Source: Paenibacillus massiliensis subsp. panacisoli DSM 21345
Lineage (GTDB): Bacteria; Bacillota; Bacilli; Paenibacillales; Paenibacillaceae
Assembly: GCF_000426545.1 (NCBI RefSeq)
Contig: NZ_KE384534.1
Location: 310,001 to 374,000 of the forward strand
Length of the DNA: 64,000 nucleotides
Direction: 5' to 3'
The notes under the pieces were generated by a model. It was not told the DNA's origin. It saw only the letters and a program-made list of their open reading frames with translations, and did not search any database. Each line of letters opens with the position of its first letter. Position 1 is the first letter of the stretch. Shown piece after piece: positions 1 to 8,880 of this stretch. A program made the translations under genes and the position numbers.

Positions 1-2
1 AT

Positions 3-134
3 GCCTTTTCCCATCATCCCTTCTGCAAAAGCTGCGTCAGGGACCTTTTCAAGCGGTACCGCCCGACCGTTCAAAGGTGCCATTACGATTAAATCTTCGT
101 TCTGTTTTTTTTTCTTTTTCATCCAAGATAACAT
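3..134 (-). CDS. PTS glucose-family EIIA component, N-terminal fragment (cut by window edge)
   Basis: Forty-four codons are visible before the gene leaves the left edge. The translation contains APLNGRAVPLEKVPDAAFAEG followed by MMGKG, the conserved N-terminal signature of the glucose-type (Crr-like) EIIA domain. EIIA carries the phosphohistidine that passes phosphate from HPr to EIIB; that residue lies outside the window. The ATG at 134 is preceded by GGAGG with 9 nt spacing, which favours it over the ATG at 122. The neighbouring EIIBC (3393-4769) lacks its own EIIA, so this gene probably supplies it in trans. It lies 121 nt after the maturase gene on the same strand. Confidence 0.8.
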   Translation of the reverse strand, partial: MLSWMKKKKKQNEDLIVMAPLNGRAVPLEKVPDAAFAEGMMGKG

Positions 135-255
135 GAATGTATTCCTCCATTCTCAGTAAACACTTAACATGACCCGAAACATTATAGTGAATATTTCCTT
201 TAACACAATTTTACTTGTAAATTGCTAAGAAGGATCATTACAGGAAAAGCCTAGG

Positions 256-1518
256 CTAGAGCGATATTTCTTCTGGGTATTTAAGTAATGGTTCGCAGCA
301 ATTTTTGTATTTTTTGCTGCTTCCACATATACAGCGTTCATTTCTCTTAGGAAATTTGAAACCCTTTTTCTCTAGCTCTAGCAATCTATCCCGCTTGATA
401 TTTCCGGCCAGCTTGAGCATTTTGTTCTGGCTGTACTTGAAAATTTGCTTATAGCCCTCACAGAAATATTCCACGCCCATTTCATTGTTTTGCTGCATAC
501 GATTACGCGGGCATCCACCATGACACATCTTAAGAAATTCACAGGATTGGCAAGGTTCTGGCAAAGATTGTTTTAGTGATAAGAAGTCATTCCATTTTTC
601 ACTGTTTATGATCGACTCCAAGGAATGTTCCCGGACATTGCCTAGCTTGTAATCGTCCTGTATAAAGAAATCACAAGGATATGCATCTCCATTTTGTTCA
701 AGGACAAGCACTTTAGGACAGGATTCGCTTTGTTGGCACATCTCCGGCTGCTGATTTAGATAAACACCCAGCACATTATCAAAGAATCTCACCGATCGTT
801 TAGGATTGCCATCATTGTACCAAATATCAAATACTTCGCACAAAAAGTCGCCATATTGCTTCGGAGTAATGGTATATTGCCCTTGCTCACCAACATTTTG
901 CGCCTTAAATTTCATACAAGGAATAAATTGTACATGCGTATATTCCTCACGCTCATAAAATTGCATCAATTCCCTGCCTTTAGACACGTTGGCTTCATGA
1001 ACTACTGTTAAGATATTAAAATCCACATTGGCTTCTTTTAAATGCTCAATCCCTCTCATAACCAGTTCAAAACTGCCCTTGCCTGATCCGGTAATTCGCC
1101 GGACATCATTGATCTCCTTGGGCCCGTCCAAACTGATCCCTACCAAAAATCTGTATTCTTTAAAAAACTCGGCCCATTCCCTGTTAATCAACGTCCCGTT
1201 GGTTTGAATAGCGTTGTAGATAACAGTGTGGGGAGCGGCATACTTTGTTTGCAGCTGCACCACTCTTTTAAAGAAATCCAAACCTGCCAACAGAGGCTCT
1301 CCCCCCTGCCAGGTAAAGGGAACATATCCTTTTTTGAGCTTCATATACTCTTGTATAAACTTCTCCAGCGTTTCATCTTCAATTCGATCTATTCTTCCTG
1401 GAATGCCGTTACAACTGCTATAGTAACAATAATCACAGGCAAGATTACATGCTTCTGACACTGTTTTCCACATGACTCCTGCAATTTGTCTATTTAACAT
1501 GGAATGATCTTCAACCAT
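256..1518 (-). CDS. Anaerobic sulfatase-maturating enzyme (radical SAM/SPASM) with SEC-C tail
   Basis: Radical SAM enzyme predicted to convert the active-site cysteine of the adjacent sulfatase to formylglycine in the cytoplasm. The CxxxCxxC cluster motif (CNLACDYC, C24, C28, C31) binds the SAM-cleaving 4Fe-4S cluster. Downstream, the cysteine sets around SCPKVLVLEQNGDAYPCDFF and CQSCEFLKMCHGGCPRNR match a SPASM domain with auxiliary clusters. At the C-terminus, CICGSSKKYKNCC (about residues 398-410) is a SEC-C zinc-binding motif. The start at 1518 has an AGGGG ribosome site 6 nt upstream. It follows the sulfatase gene after 60 nt. Family is clear; that its client is the sulfatase next door is inferred from position and from the Cys-type signature there. 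Confidence 0.92.
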   Translation of the reverse strand: MVEDHSMLNRQIAGVMWKTVSEACNLACDYCYYSSCNGIPGRIDRIEDETLEKFIQEYMKLKKGYVPFTWQGGEPLLAGLDFFKRVVQLQTKYAAPHTVIYNAIQTNGTLINREWAEFFKEYRFLVGISLDGPKEINDVRRITGSGKGSFELVMRGIEHLKEANVDFNILTVVHEANVSKGRELMQFYEREEYTHVQFIPCMKFKAQNVGEQGQYTITPKQYGDFLCEVFDIWYNDGNPKRSVRFFDNVLGVYLNQQPEMCQQSESCPKVLVLEQNGDAYPCDFFIQDDYKLGNVREHSLESIINSEKWNDFLSLKQSLPEPCQSCEFLKMCHGGCPRNRMQQNNEMGVEYFCEGYKQIFKYSQNKMLKLAGNIKRDRLLELEKKGFKFPKRNERCICGSSKKYKNCCEPLLKYPEEISL

Positions 1519-1578
1519 ATTTATCCCCTCAAGAGATATAAAGTTTGTGTTTCCTTTTCAAGTTGTTCAGAATTCTAT

Positions 1579-3348
1579 TTATTCGATTCTCATAGCTAGG
1601 TTTAATTGATAATATATAAATGCTTGTTCATCTGCTGCGATATTTTGACTGACCCATTTTTGTAACGCTTCAGAGGAGATTGGCTGCTTTTGGGCGGCAA
1701 AATATGTTTGCAAAGCCTCTTGCTTTAACGGTTCTTTTAGTAATTTTTCCAGTACCAGAAATCCTTCTTTCGAACTTCTGTTCATAAAAGAAAGCCCATC
1801 TAATAACAATTGATCTTGCACCTCTTGTATCTTGTGCTCATTGATTACATCTTCCACAGAATGAATATTGTCCAGACCATAGTAGGTATAGAGCTCTGGT
1901 GGAGCCTCATTTTCCTTCATCAGCTGTTTCATTTTTGTGATTAGCTCAAACTCCTTTGCACAATCATCAAGAGGTTGGAGTTGTTTAGGATCATTCTTGT
2001 AATTATAGAGTTTATTTCCGAATCTTTGGTAGTTCTCAGCCATGATATCATTTGACTTGATCTTCAATACAGAAATCCCTTTGGTGAATGAAAAAGAATC
2101 GTCTAATGAAAGATTGGATAACTCCTTATTGTTAAAGCGTCTGTTAATCCGCATCGGCGATAGTGTATATTCATGTAAAAGTTCCTCACGATTTGGTAAT
2201 GGGGCCCGCATATACACATACTCGCCATCGGTAATATTAATGTTACTTCCGAAATAGCCGAACAATACCGCATCGTGGTTGGATTTTTTATTCTTCGTAA
2301 TATTACCTACAGGTTTTCCTTTCATATCCGCAGGCAGATCTATATTAAAAAAATCAAGAATAGTCGATGGGATATCGATCGTTTGACTTAAACACTCAGT
2401 GCCGATCCCTCTATCTTTCTGACGAGGGTCCCAGATAAAGAACGGAATGTTGGCAATCTCATTATAAACCGGCATGATGTTTTTTCCCCACCATTCATGC
2501 TCGCCAAGCATAAAACCATGGTCGGTGTTCACAATGAGCATCGTATCATCCCATAAATTCGATTCATCCATAAAGTCCAGTACTTTTCCTAGATAGTCAT
2601 CACACATGGTAATCAATGCTTTATAGTAACCTAAAATTATGTCTCTTTTTTCAGGTGTAAAATTATCATAGGTGTACGTTAGCCAACCATTAAATTCTTC
2701 CGGAACATTATACATGTCCAGATATTTCTTAGGCACGAAAAAAGGCTCATGCGGATCAAAGCACTCAATTTGCAAAAACCATTGATCCGCATCCTTATTC
2801 GCTTTTAGAAAATCCAATCCGGCTTCCACAGTACGGTGTAAAGGATGGTCTTCGATTCGCGGCATGTAAGCTCTGTTTACGAAATCTTGCGAAATGCTGC
2901 CGACTTTCCGCTTTTTTTGTTCGGCATTAAGGTTTTCCAAACCAGATAAATCTGCATTTTTATCCACCTGTGCCTTCCAGTTGTCCCCTTCCTGTCCTCT
3001 TATGAATTCATAGGAGGAATAGCGAGGATGATATGTTGATCCACCATCACGCCAATAATGTTTATGGTCGGTTACCAAATGTGTATAGATCCCGTTCGTC
3101 CTCAAAATTTCCGGCATGGAATCATCAAATGGTTCAACTGGTCCCCAGCCCCTGTGCAAAAAGTTATATCGGCCCGTATGAAGCTCACGGCGTGCAGGCA
3201 TGCAAGGTAAGCTTCCGGCAAAAAAGTTATCAAAACGTACGGTCTCTTGGGCTACCCTGTCAAAGTTCGGTGTAATCATATTTGTTGCTCCGTACGGAGT
3301 AAGGTAATCCTTTCTAAGCGTATCAAACATAACTTGAATGACCTTCAT
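1579..3348 (-). CDS. Cysteine-type sulfatase, cytoplasmic
   Basis: S1-family arylsulfatase-like hydrolase of 589 aa. The formylglycine signature CxPxR is present as CMPAR (C49, P51, R53), so it is Cys-type and needs the maturase encoded just downstream. The metal-site motif NTDHGF (D276, H277) and a following lysine (K289) are also visible. No signal peptide or membrane segment is seen: the protein starts MKVIQVMFDTLRKD. It should therefore act in the cytoplasm, unlike secreted sulfatases. With a PTS permease 44 nt upstream in the same transcript, the likely substrate is a sulfated sugar phosphorylated during uptake. The exact sugar and sulfate position cannot be read from sequence. Confidence 0.9.
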   Translation of the reverse strand: MKVIQVMFDTLRKDYLTPYGATNMITPNFDRVAQETVRFDNFFAGSLPCMPARRELHTGRYNFLHRGWGPVEPFDDSMPEILRTNGIYTHLVTDHKHYWRDGGSTYHPRYSSYEFIRGQEGDNWKAQVDKNADLSGLENLNAEQKKRKVGSISQDFVNRAYMPRIEDHPLHRTVEAGLDFLKANKDADQWFLQIECFDPHEPFFVPKKYLDMYNVPEEFNGWLTYTYDNFTPEKRDIILGYYKALITMCDDYLGKVLDFMDESNLWDDTMLIVNTDHGFMLGEHEWWGKNIMPVYNEIANIPFFIWDPRQKDRGIGTECLSQTIDIPSTILDFFNIDLPADMKGKPVGNITKNKKSNHDAVLFGYFGSNINITDGEYVYMRAPLPNREELLHEYTLSPMRINRRFNNKELSNLSLDDSFSFTKGISVLKIKSNDIMAENYQRFGNKLYNYKNDPKQLQPLDDCAKEFELITKMKQLMKENEAPPELYTYYGLDNIHSVEDVINEHKIQEVQDQLLLDGLSFMNRSSKEGFLVLEKLLKEPLKQEALQTYFAAQKQPISSEALQKWVSQNIAADEQAFIYYQLNLAMRIE

Positions 3349-3392
3349 TCCTGCTCCACTCCTTTTTATATCTAAACCAAAGAAAGTAACAC

Positions 3393-4769
3393 TTAGCTAT
3401 ATCGCTTTATTTTTCCCACCACAAAGGTAAGTATAAAAGCAGCACTGCATCCGCATGCATAACTTATCAGGTACTGTAAATAATCACCATTAGCGATTAG
3501 TGGGATCGCAGACATACCAGCAGCGCCAAATGCGGTAGACTGTACATCGAAAAGTCTAATCATGATTCCACCGACTCCAGCCCCAAGTGAAGCCGTAATA
3601 AAACCAAATCCTGATGGAATCACTACACCATACATTGTCGGTTCCCCTACCGCTAAGAAGGAGGTTGGAATAGCTCCCTTGGCAATTTCTTTCATCTTCT
3701 GGCTTTTTGTTAAAAGTAGAATGGCAAGACCCGCACCAACCAAACCTGAATTACTCATGATTTGTACCGGAAATACCGGGTCTACCCCCAAAGTATTAAT
3801 CAATTCTCCATGGATAGGCGTTAGACTATGATGAAGCCCAGTTGCAATCAATGAAGGGAATAATGCGGCTAGCACAAAACCGCCCAAAACTCCGCTATAC
3901 TCGAGCAAAGCAAGAATTCCAGTGATAATCCAATGCGAAAGGATGCCTGCAAGCGGCATAAGGGCAAACAAGAATATGGACGCTGTAACTAGTAAGGTTA
4001 ACGTTGGAGTAACGATTACATCCAAAATATTTGGAACCACTTTTCTTACAAACTTATGGATTTTGGACATCAAATAAACACCAAAGATAACCCCGAAAAG
4101 ACCACCTTGCCCATTGGTTAATCCCAATATGCCCAGAACCGATCCGGAAATTGAAACCGCACCCAATACTCCGCCAAGAATCATATCCGTTTTAAATTCC
4201 CGTGCAGCTGTTATACCTGCATAAATGGCAAGAAAAGAAAAAGTCGCAGCTCCAAGGATCGATAATACCGTACTAATTTGTAGCATATGCCAATTATCCA
4301 GCATAACTTGAGTTGCAGTTAACGTATCTGTTCCTTGAACCCCTAATTCTGTTGCTTTCTGTGCAGCATAATTGGTTAATAAGTTATTGATCCCTTGGAT
4401 AATCCCGGAAGCAATGATAGCCGGAAGAAGGGGAATAAAGATGCTAGAAATGATCTTTAGAAAGCCTCTTTTCTTATCTTGAGTTTCTTCCGAATTTGAT
4501 AATTGATTCGCACTCGATGAAGAAGAACTTATGATCTCCTCCATAGCTTCTCTTACTTTGTTACTATGACCAGGTCCTACAACAATTTGGGTGCTGTCTT
4601 CAGAGATAATCCCCAGTACCCCATTAAGTTCCTTAATTTTATCCAATTCGACTTTTGAATCATCTTTGTACTTTATACGGACCCTCGTCATACAGTTTGT
4701 TAAGCTATTAAAGTTTTCAGCGCCGCCCGAAAGATCGACTATTTGTCTGGCTAATTTCTTGTCGTCCAT
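3393..4769 (-). CDS. PTS EIIBC permease, glucose family (sucrose/MurNAc/beta-glucoside-like)
   Basis: Fused EIIB-EIIC sugar permease of 458 aa. The N-terminal IIB domain has the phosphocysteine motif NCMTRVR (C26). A linker rich in Ser/Asn and a polytopic IIC domain from about residue 105 follow, with LFPSLIATGLHHSLTPIHGEL and AVGEPTMYGV motifs typical of the sucrose/trehalose/N-acetylmuramate group. No EIIA domain is fused. It imports and phosphorylates a sugar; the company of sulfatase and maturase suggests a sulfated one. It is the first gene of the minus-strand operon, with an AGGGG ribosome site. Substrate class is inferred from neighbours only. Confidence 0.9.
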   Translation of the reverse strand: MDDKKLARQIVDLSGGAENFNSLTNCMTRVRIKYKDDSKVELDKIKELNGVLGIISEDSTQIVVGPGHSNKVREAMEEIISSSSSSANQLSNSEETQDKKRGFLKIISSIFIPLLPAIIASGIIQGINNLLTNYAAQKATELGVQGTDTLTATQVMLDNWHMLQISTVLSILGAATFSFLAIYAGITAAREFKTDMILGGVLGAVSISGSVLGILGLTNGQGGLFGVIFGVYLMSKIHKFVRKVVPNILDVIVTPTLTLLVTASIFLFALMPLAGILSHWIITGILALLEYSGVLGGFVLAALFPSLIATGLHHSLTPIHGELINTLGVDPVFPVQIMSNSGLVGAGLAILLLTKSQKMKEIAKGAIPTSFLAVGEPTMYGVVIPSGFGFITASLGAGVGGIMIRLFDVQSTAFGAAGMSAIPLIANGDYLQYLISYACGCSAAFILTFVVGKIKRYS

Positions 4770-4809
4770 TAATTTGACTCCCCTTCAAGTATATATATTT
4801 AGATCAGGC

Positions 4810-4823
4810 TGTAAGCGCCTTCG
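4810..4823. promoter_or_regulatory. cre-like box between putative -10 and EIIBC start
   Basis: TGTAAGCGCCTTCG matches the CcpA cre consensus TGWAANCGNTNWCA at 12 of 14 positions. It lies just downstream of a minus-strand TATAAT, where CcpA or a LacI-type repressor would block transcription. This fits carbon catabolite repression of a sugar PTS. Confidence 0.55.
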
Positions 4824-4828
4824 GTGTT

Positions 4829-4834
4829 ATTATA
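4829..4834 (-). promoter_or_regulatory. Putative -10 element of the PTS-sulfatase operon
   Basis: A perfect TATAAT is read on the minus strand 60 nt upstream of the EIIBC start. No good -35 hexamer is seen 16-18 nt upstream, so the promoter may need an activator. Confidence 0.45.
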
Positions 4835-4873
4835 TCTAAATAAATTTGCGGGAGTAGTGTTTCGGACTATTCT

Positions 4874-4887
4874 GGGAAACGGTTTCA
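4874..4887. promoter_or_regulatory. Second cre-like / LacI-type palindrome
   Basis: GGGAAACGGTTTCA matches the cre consensus at 12 of 14 positions and contains the near palindrome GAAACGGTTTC. It lies about 40 nt upstream of the putative -10. It could be a second CcpA site or a repressor operator. It abuts the decayed insertion sequence, so it could also be chance. Confidence 0.35.
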
Positions 4888-5200
4888 ACAAGTGGGAAAA
4901 TTGATTCGTTTGCACTGGTTGTTTAGTTTCGTGTGAATACGGATTGATTTTATAGTAGTAAGTGTAGTCTCGAACGGTTTACTCTACGAGGGCTGTCGTT
5001 GTACAGGCTAACCTTTCGAGAACGTCTCAGACTTTATTGTGGAATGAAACGATTCGATGGGGGCATTATCAGAGGGTGTATCCTTACGAACATGCTCATG
5101 GTGATGCCTGTTCCTTTTGATGCTTCTCGATATGCCTGGTCGGTCCATGACTTCTTTCACTGGTTTTCACTTCTACTGGGTAGCTAACTCGTGTTGCTAA
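4888..5200 (-). pseudogene. Degenerate IS3-family transposase remnant (orfA start plus orfB end)
   Basis: Minus-strand translation shows pieces of an IS3-group element in broken frames. ATRVSYPVEVK near 5165-5197 resembles the start of orfA and has GGAGGTG upstream. DNAPIESFHSTIKSETF near 5020-5075 is the hallmark C-terminal orfB (DDE integrase) block. After stops and frameshifts, RDYTYYYKINPY and TKLNNQ near 4920-4970 match the end of orfB. The middle of the element is deleted. It lies between the RpiR regulator and the PTS operon and has no intact frame, so it is a fossil of an old insertion. Confidence 0.8.
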
Positions 5201-5346
5201 TGCAAAACACCTCCAAATTGTCCTCCACATCTTACGACATGGATCTTTCACTTGAAGGTGTTTTAATCTCTCTCACGTTACGGGGGCAGTTTCGCATCCC
5301 ACAATATTGACAGAAATGAGCTTATCTACGGTTGTTATTACAGAGT

Positions 5347-6102
5347 TCATTTTGAATTTTTGTACTCAATATAGCTGTATGCAAGTAATTCAATAATGGC
5401 ATGGTAAGGACTGAACAAGCTAATAATCATATTGGATTGCTCCACATGGACTGGAATATGGAATGTCGAGTGGTTAAATAACCAGTTATTATGATGGGAA
5501 GTGATGGAGAATATTTTAACATTTTTAAGAAGTGGTGTTGTAAGTGCCTCCTTAAGTGTCGGGTTATTGCCAGAATGAGAGAAGATAACGAGTAAGTCCT
5601 TTTCGCACATTCTTTCAATTAATATTTGATAAAGATTGTTCTGCATTCCGATAAAAATAACTTGCATTTCCTTCCCAATGCCTAAAAATATTCTCTGCAT
5701 TTCTGCAGCCAGATTTTGTTGTGCCAGCCCTGTTCCGATCAAGTAAATATGTTGGCTTTCATCAATGGCTTTGTGAATATCGTTTAGATTCGTACTCTTT
5801 ATATGATCTAGCGTGCTTTTGATACTCTCGTAGATATAGTTTCCAAGATCACTATGTGTAAATGGGTTCTCTGAAAAAAAATTCCCCCATTTCATGAAAT
5901 TTTTCATTTCTGTAAATCCAGAAAACCCCAATTTTTGAGCAAATCTAAGTACCGATGATTTTGAAGTCAGGCTATTATTCGCTAGTTCGGTAATGCTTAA
6001 ATTTTGAATAGTTTCCTTGTTATTCAAGATGTATTTTGCAAGATACACCTCTCCTTCACTAAACGTACTATATTTTTCACTTATAAGACTTTCAATTTTC
6101 AA
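5347..6102 (-). CDS. RpiR/MurR-family transcriptional regulator
   Basis: A 251-aa regulator with an N-terminal RpiR winged helix-turn-helix (LSITELANNSLTSKSSVLRFAQKLGFSGFTEMKNF, about residues 35-70). A C-terminal SIS phosphosugar-binding domain follows (IYLIGTGLAQQNLAAEMQRIFLGIG, LLVIFSHSGNNPTLKEAL). The family senses sugar phosphates, which suits control of the PTS-sulfatase operon downstream on the same strand. The start is TTG at 6102 with AGGAG about 9 nt upstream. The IS remnant between regulator and operon may have changed their original linkage. Confidence 0.9.
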   Translation of the reverse strand: MKIESLISEKYSTFSEGEVYLAKYILNNKETIQNLSITELANNSLTSKSSVLRFAQKLGFSGFTEMKNFMKWGNFFSENPFTHSDLGNYIYESIKSTLDHIKSTNLNDIHKAIDESQHIYLIGTGLAQQNLAAEMQRIFLGIGKEMQVIFIGMQNNLYQILIERMCEKDLLVIFSHSGNNPTLKEALTTPLLKNVKIFSITSHHNNWLFNHSTFHIPVHVEQSNMIISLFSPYHAIIELLAYSYIEYKNSK

Positions 6103-6899
6103 TTTGCAGCACTCCTATACAATAAATTGTTTTCAAGAATAACACATAATTCAAGGCGCTGTTCTAAATCTCTTGCAGGAATCGAGTTTATATTTCCCAA
6201 ATTTCGTACTACATATTACAACTCTTCGATGGAAAGTGATAATCAGTAGATTTTGTTCCATATTTATTTGGAAATTTGCGTACTTCTTTCGTGAAATGAG
6301 CTTAAAGAGCGTAACATATACTATATAAAAAGATGAATAGCAAAAAGGAAGACCTTTCTTGTAAAATTAAGATTCTACAAACAACTCACAAGCTCTAGTC
6401 ACGAAACATGACGTGAGCGGAATTTTTCACAACCCTTTGGAAATGGTTATGAATCGCTTATTAGAAACTGGGCTAACCGCATTTTCTAGATTGAGCATTT
6501 TGCACAATTCAATTTTCGACTCGAAGTGGAATATTATGATCTTCCTTTATTATCATATATAACAAAATTGTTAAATATTAATGATAATCCTACTGTTATT
6601 ATTTGTATATACTGTTCATTTCAAAAAAAAGTTTATGAAAATTTAAGTTTATGTTTTCCGTAATGAATCATTAGGAAAATAGAGCATACAAGCGAATTTA
6701 GTAACATAATTAAGTTCGATATATACAGTTTTTTCTGTATGTACAAAACAAACGCTTTTTTCATTTGAGCTCATTTTTATTTTTTGTTATCATAACGATG
6801 TTGTATTGACAAAGCGACTGTCGTATTTCGTCAAATGTTATCTACACTTCTGCAGAGTGCAACGCCGGCATCCGAACAACTGTAAAAAGGGGAAAGCAT
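6103..6899. other. AT-rich intergenic region without a recognisable gene
   Basis: About 800 nt of AT-rich sequence between two divergent genes. No open frame with a ribosome site, RNA gene or repeat is apparent. It probably holds promoters for both genes and possibly decayed sequence. Confidence 0.5.
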
Positions 6900-7799
6900 A
6901 TGATGAAGATGACAAAAAAGTGGATGGTGCTTACAAGTTTGATTACAGTGCTCATATTAGGAGCATGTTCTTCTAATGCTGCCACAGGCGAGGGGAATTC
7001 GTCCGTCGGCAAACAGGTTAATTATAGAATCACAGGCACGGACCCAGGTTCTGGCCTAATGAGACTGACGGCTAAGGCCATGGAAGATTATAATTTGTCC
7101 AATTGGACCTTGATGGAAAGCTCAGCAGCGGGCATGACAGCACAGCTTGACAAAGCTTATAAGAATCAAGAGCCAATCGTCATCGTTGCCTGGTCCCCAC
7201 ACTGGATGTTTAACACCTATGATCTGAAATACCTGGATGATCCCAAGCTGACTTATGGAGAGCCTGAGGAGATTCATACCATTGCACGTCTTGGACTGAA
7301 GAAGGATCATCCAGTCGCCTATGAATTTCTGTACCGATTCAACTGGACGTCCGATGATATGGGTGAAGTAATGATAGATATCCAGAATGGGATGAGCCCG
7401 GAAGCGGCAGCAGCAAAATGGGTGGATGGACATGAAGCTCAAGTCCAAGAATGGATTGAAGGTCTGGAGCCTGTGAGTGGAGATCCTTTTACCCTCAGTT
7501 ATGTAGCATGGGATTCTGAGCTTGCGAGTACAAACGTAGTTCGCTACGTGCTCGATGAGAAGCTGGGATACAAGGCAGAAGCTTTGCAGGTGGAGATCGG
7601 ACCGATGTGGCTTGGGGTTGCCAATGGGGACGTGGATGCTATTGTAGCGGCCTGGCTGCCTGTGACCCATATGGATTATTGGGATAAATATGGTGACCAG
7701 CTTGATGATCTTGGAGCCAATATGGTTGATGTAAAATCCGGTCTGGCTGTACCTGCGTATATGGAAGATGTGAATTCCATCGAAGATTTGCAGTCATAA
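6900..7799 (+). CDS. Glycine betaine/choline-type ABC substrate-binding lipoprotein (OpuAC family)
   Basis: A 299-aa lipoprotein with signal peptide and lipobox LGAC (mature Cys about residue 23). It has the OpuAC/ProX-type fold signature: MTAQLDKAYKNQEPIVIVAWSPHWMF and, in the second lobe, GVANGDVDAIVAAWLPVTHMDYW. Such proteins bind quaternary ammonium osmoprotectants through aromatic residues (several Trp are placed accordingly). No ABC permease or ATPase gene is adjacent, so it is an orphan or serves a transporter elsewhere. ATG ATG start with AAGGGGAAA upstream, followed by a strong terminator. Confidence 0.88.
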   Translation: MMKMTKKWMVLTSLITVLILGACSSNAATGEGNSSVGKQVNYRITGTDPGSGLMRLTAKAMEDYNLSNWTLMESSAAGMTAQLDKAYKNQEPIVIVAWSPHWMFNTYDLKYLDDPKLTYGEPEEIHTIARLGLKKDHPVAYEFLYRFNWTSDDMGEVMIDIQNGMSPEAAAAKWVDGHEAQVQEWIEGLEPVSGDPFTLSYVAWDSELASTNVVRYVLDEKLGYKAEALQVEIGPMWLGVANGDVDAIVAAWLPVTHMDYWDKYGDQLDDLGANMVDVKSGLAVPAYMEDVNSIEDLQS

Positions 7800-7827
7800 G
7801 ATACTGTAGCTATATCTAATATTCAGA

Positions 7828-7884
7828 ACACCTTCAAGGGTATCTTCATGTCATAAGATATGAAGAACCCTTGAAGGTGTTTTT
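7828..7884. terminator. Bidirectional terminator between convergent genes
   Basis: A perfect 14-bp inverted repeat (AACACCTTCAAGGG/CCCTTGAAGGTGTT) with a loop of about 25 nt is followed by a T-run on the plus strand. It separates the betaine-binding gene from the convergent SDR gene. Confidence 0.85.
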
Positions 7885-7964
7885 GTGTTGGGAACGGTAT
7901 CCCGGGATGCGAAAAGGACGTCCACCGTAGCTTTTCTAACGATATTTTGAACGCAATCTATCCA

Positions 7965-8810
7965 TTATTTCTTGAAATCAGCGTTAATTGTCGTCTCTTT
8001 CCATTCCTCGATGCTGGCAAGCAGATTCGTAAACTTATGTGTAGCCGCCTGATAAGCCATTTGTCCGAGTAGCAGACGAAGCGGGGGAGTAGGTGTTTCT
8101 ACGACTTGGATCACGGCTTCTGCGGCCTTGGCAGGGTCACCAGCTTCCTGGCCCGCCATTTGATCCAGGCCCTGTAGCATCTGTCCAACCATGGAATCTT
8201 TCAATTCCGGGATAGCTGTATCCGTCTTGACGGAGGAACGACCACCCCAATCGGTACGGAAGCCGCTCGGCTCAATTAGTGTGACATGGATATTGAAAGG
8301 GGCGAGCTCTTGTGAGAGGGATTCAGAGATGCCTTCAACAGCATATTTGGTAGCGTGATAATAACCGAGCGTCGGGAATGAGATCAGGCCGCCAATGGAG
8401 GAAAAGTTGATGATGTGCCCGCTTTTTTGTGCTCGCATATAAGGCAGCACAGCATTCGTCACATGCATGAGCCCCCAGAAGTTAATTTCGAACATTTTGC
8501 GAGTCTCTTCTTCTACGCTTTCCTCTACAGAGCTGAAGTATCCAATCCCTGCATTGTTAACAAGGACATCAATGCGACCGAATTTCTCCATCGTTGCAGC
8601 TACTGCACTTTCGATCTGATCCTGCAGCGTGACATCCAAAGGCAGAGCGAGTGTGCTGTCTTCATTCCCCGCTGTAATATCCTTAATCTGCTCGACATTC
8701 CGAGCGGTTACCACTACTTTATATCCAGAAGCAATGGCTTGCTTCGCGATGTAACGGCCGAATCCTGTTGAGCATCCTGTAATGAACCAGACCTTAGATT
8801 GTTGAGACAT
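7965..8810 (-). CDS. Classical short-chain dehydrogenase/reductase, MerR-controlled
   Basis: A 281-aa SDR with the cofactor motif TGCSTGFG, NNAGIG and catalytic YxxxK (YHATK). An arginine after the second strand (TARN) suggests NADPH preference. The C-terminal extension resembles the oxidoreductases that act on aldehydes, ketones or retinol-like substrates; the substrate is unknown. The gene follows a MerR regulator on the same strand, with its own 19-bp-spacer promoter in the gap. ATG has AAGGAG 8 nt upstream. Confidence 0.88.
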   Translation of the reverse strand: MSQQSKVWFITGCSTGFGRYIAKQAIASGYKVVVTARNVEQIKDITAGNEDSTLALPLDVTLQDQIESAVAATMEKFGRIDVLVNNAGIGYFSSVEESVEEETRKMFEINFWGLMHVTNAVLPYMRAQKSGHIINFSSIGGLISFPTLGYYHATKYAVEGISESLSQELAPFNIHVTLIEPSGFRTDWGGRSSVKTDTAIPELKDSMVGQMLQGLDQMAGQEAGDPAKAAEAVIQVVETPTPPLRLLLGQMAYQAATHKFTNLLASIEEWKETTINADFKK

Positions 8811-8840
8811 CAGTTATCACTCCTTCAAGTTGATAACTAC

Positions 8841-8871
8841 ACTCTAAATCTTAAAGTGAGCTTGATGTCAA
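8841..8871 (-). promoter_or_regulatory. MerR-type promoter with 19-bp spacer for the SDR gene
   Basis: On the minus strand, TTGACA (8866-8871) and TAGAGT (8841-8846) are separated by exactly 19 bp, the over-long spacing that MerR-family activators correct by DNA distortion. The spacer contains an imperfect dyad with the half-site ACTTTAAG, which recurs upstream of the merR gene itself. Confidence 0.8.
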
Positions 8872-8880
8872 CAGTAGCTT

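Noticed and set aside
6103..6899. Possible gene or RNA in the long AT-rich gap
   Set aside because: No frame with a start signal, no tRNA-like or riboswitch-like pattern that I can defend by eye.
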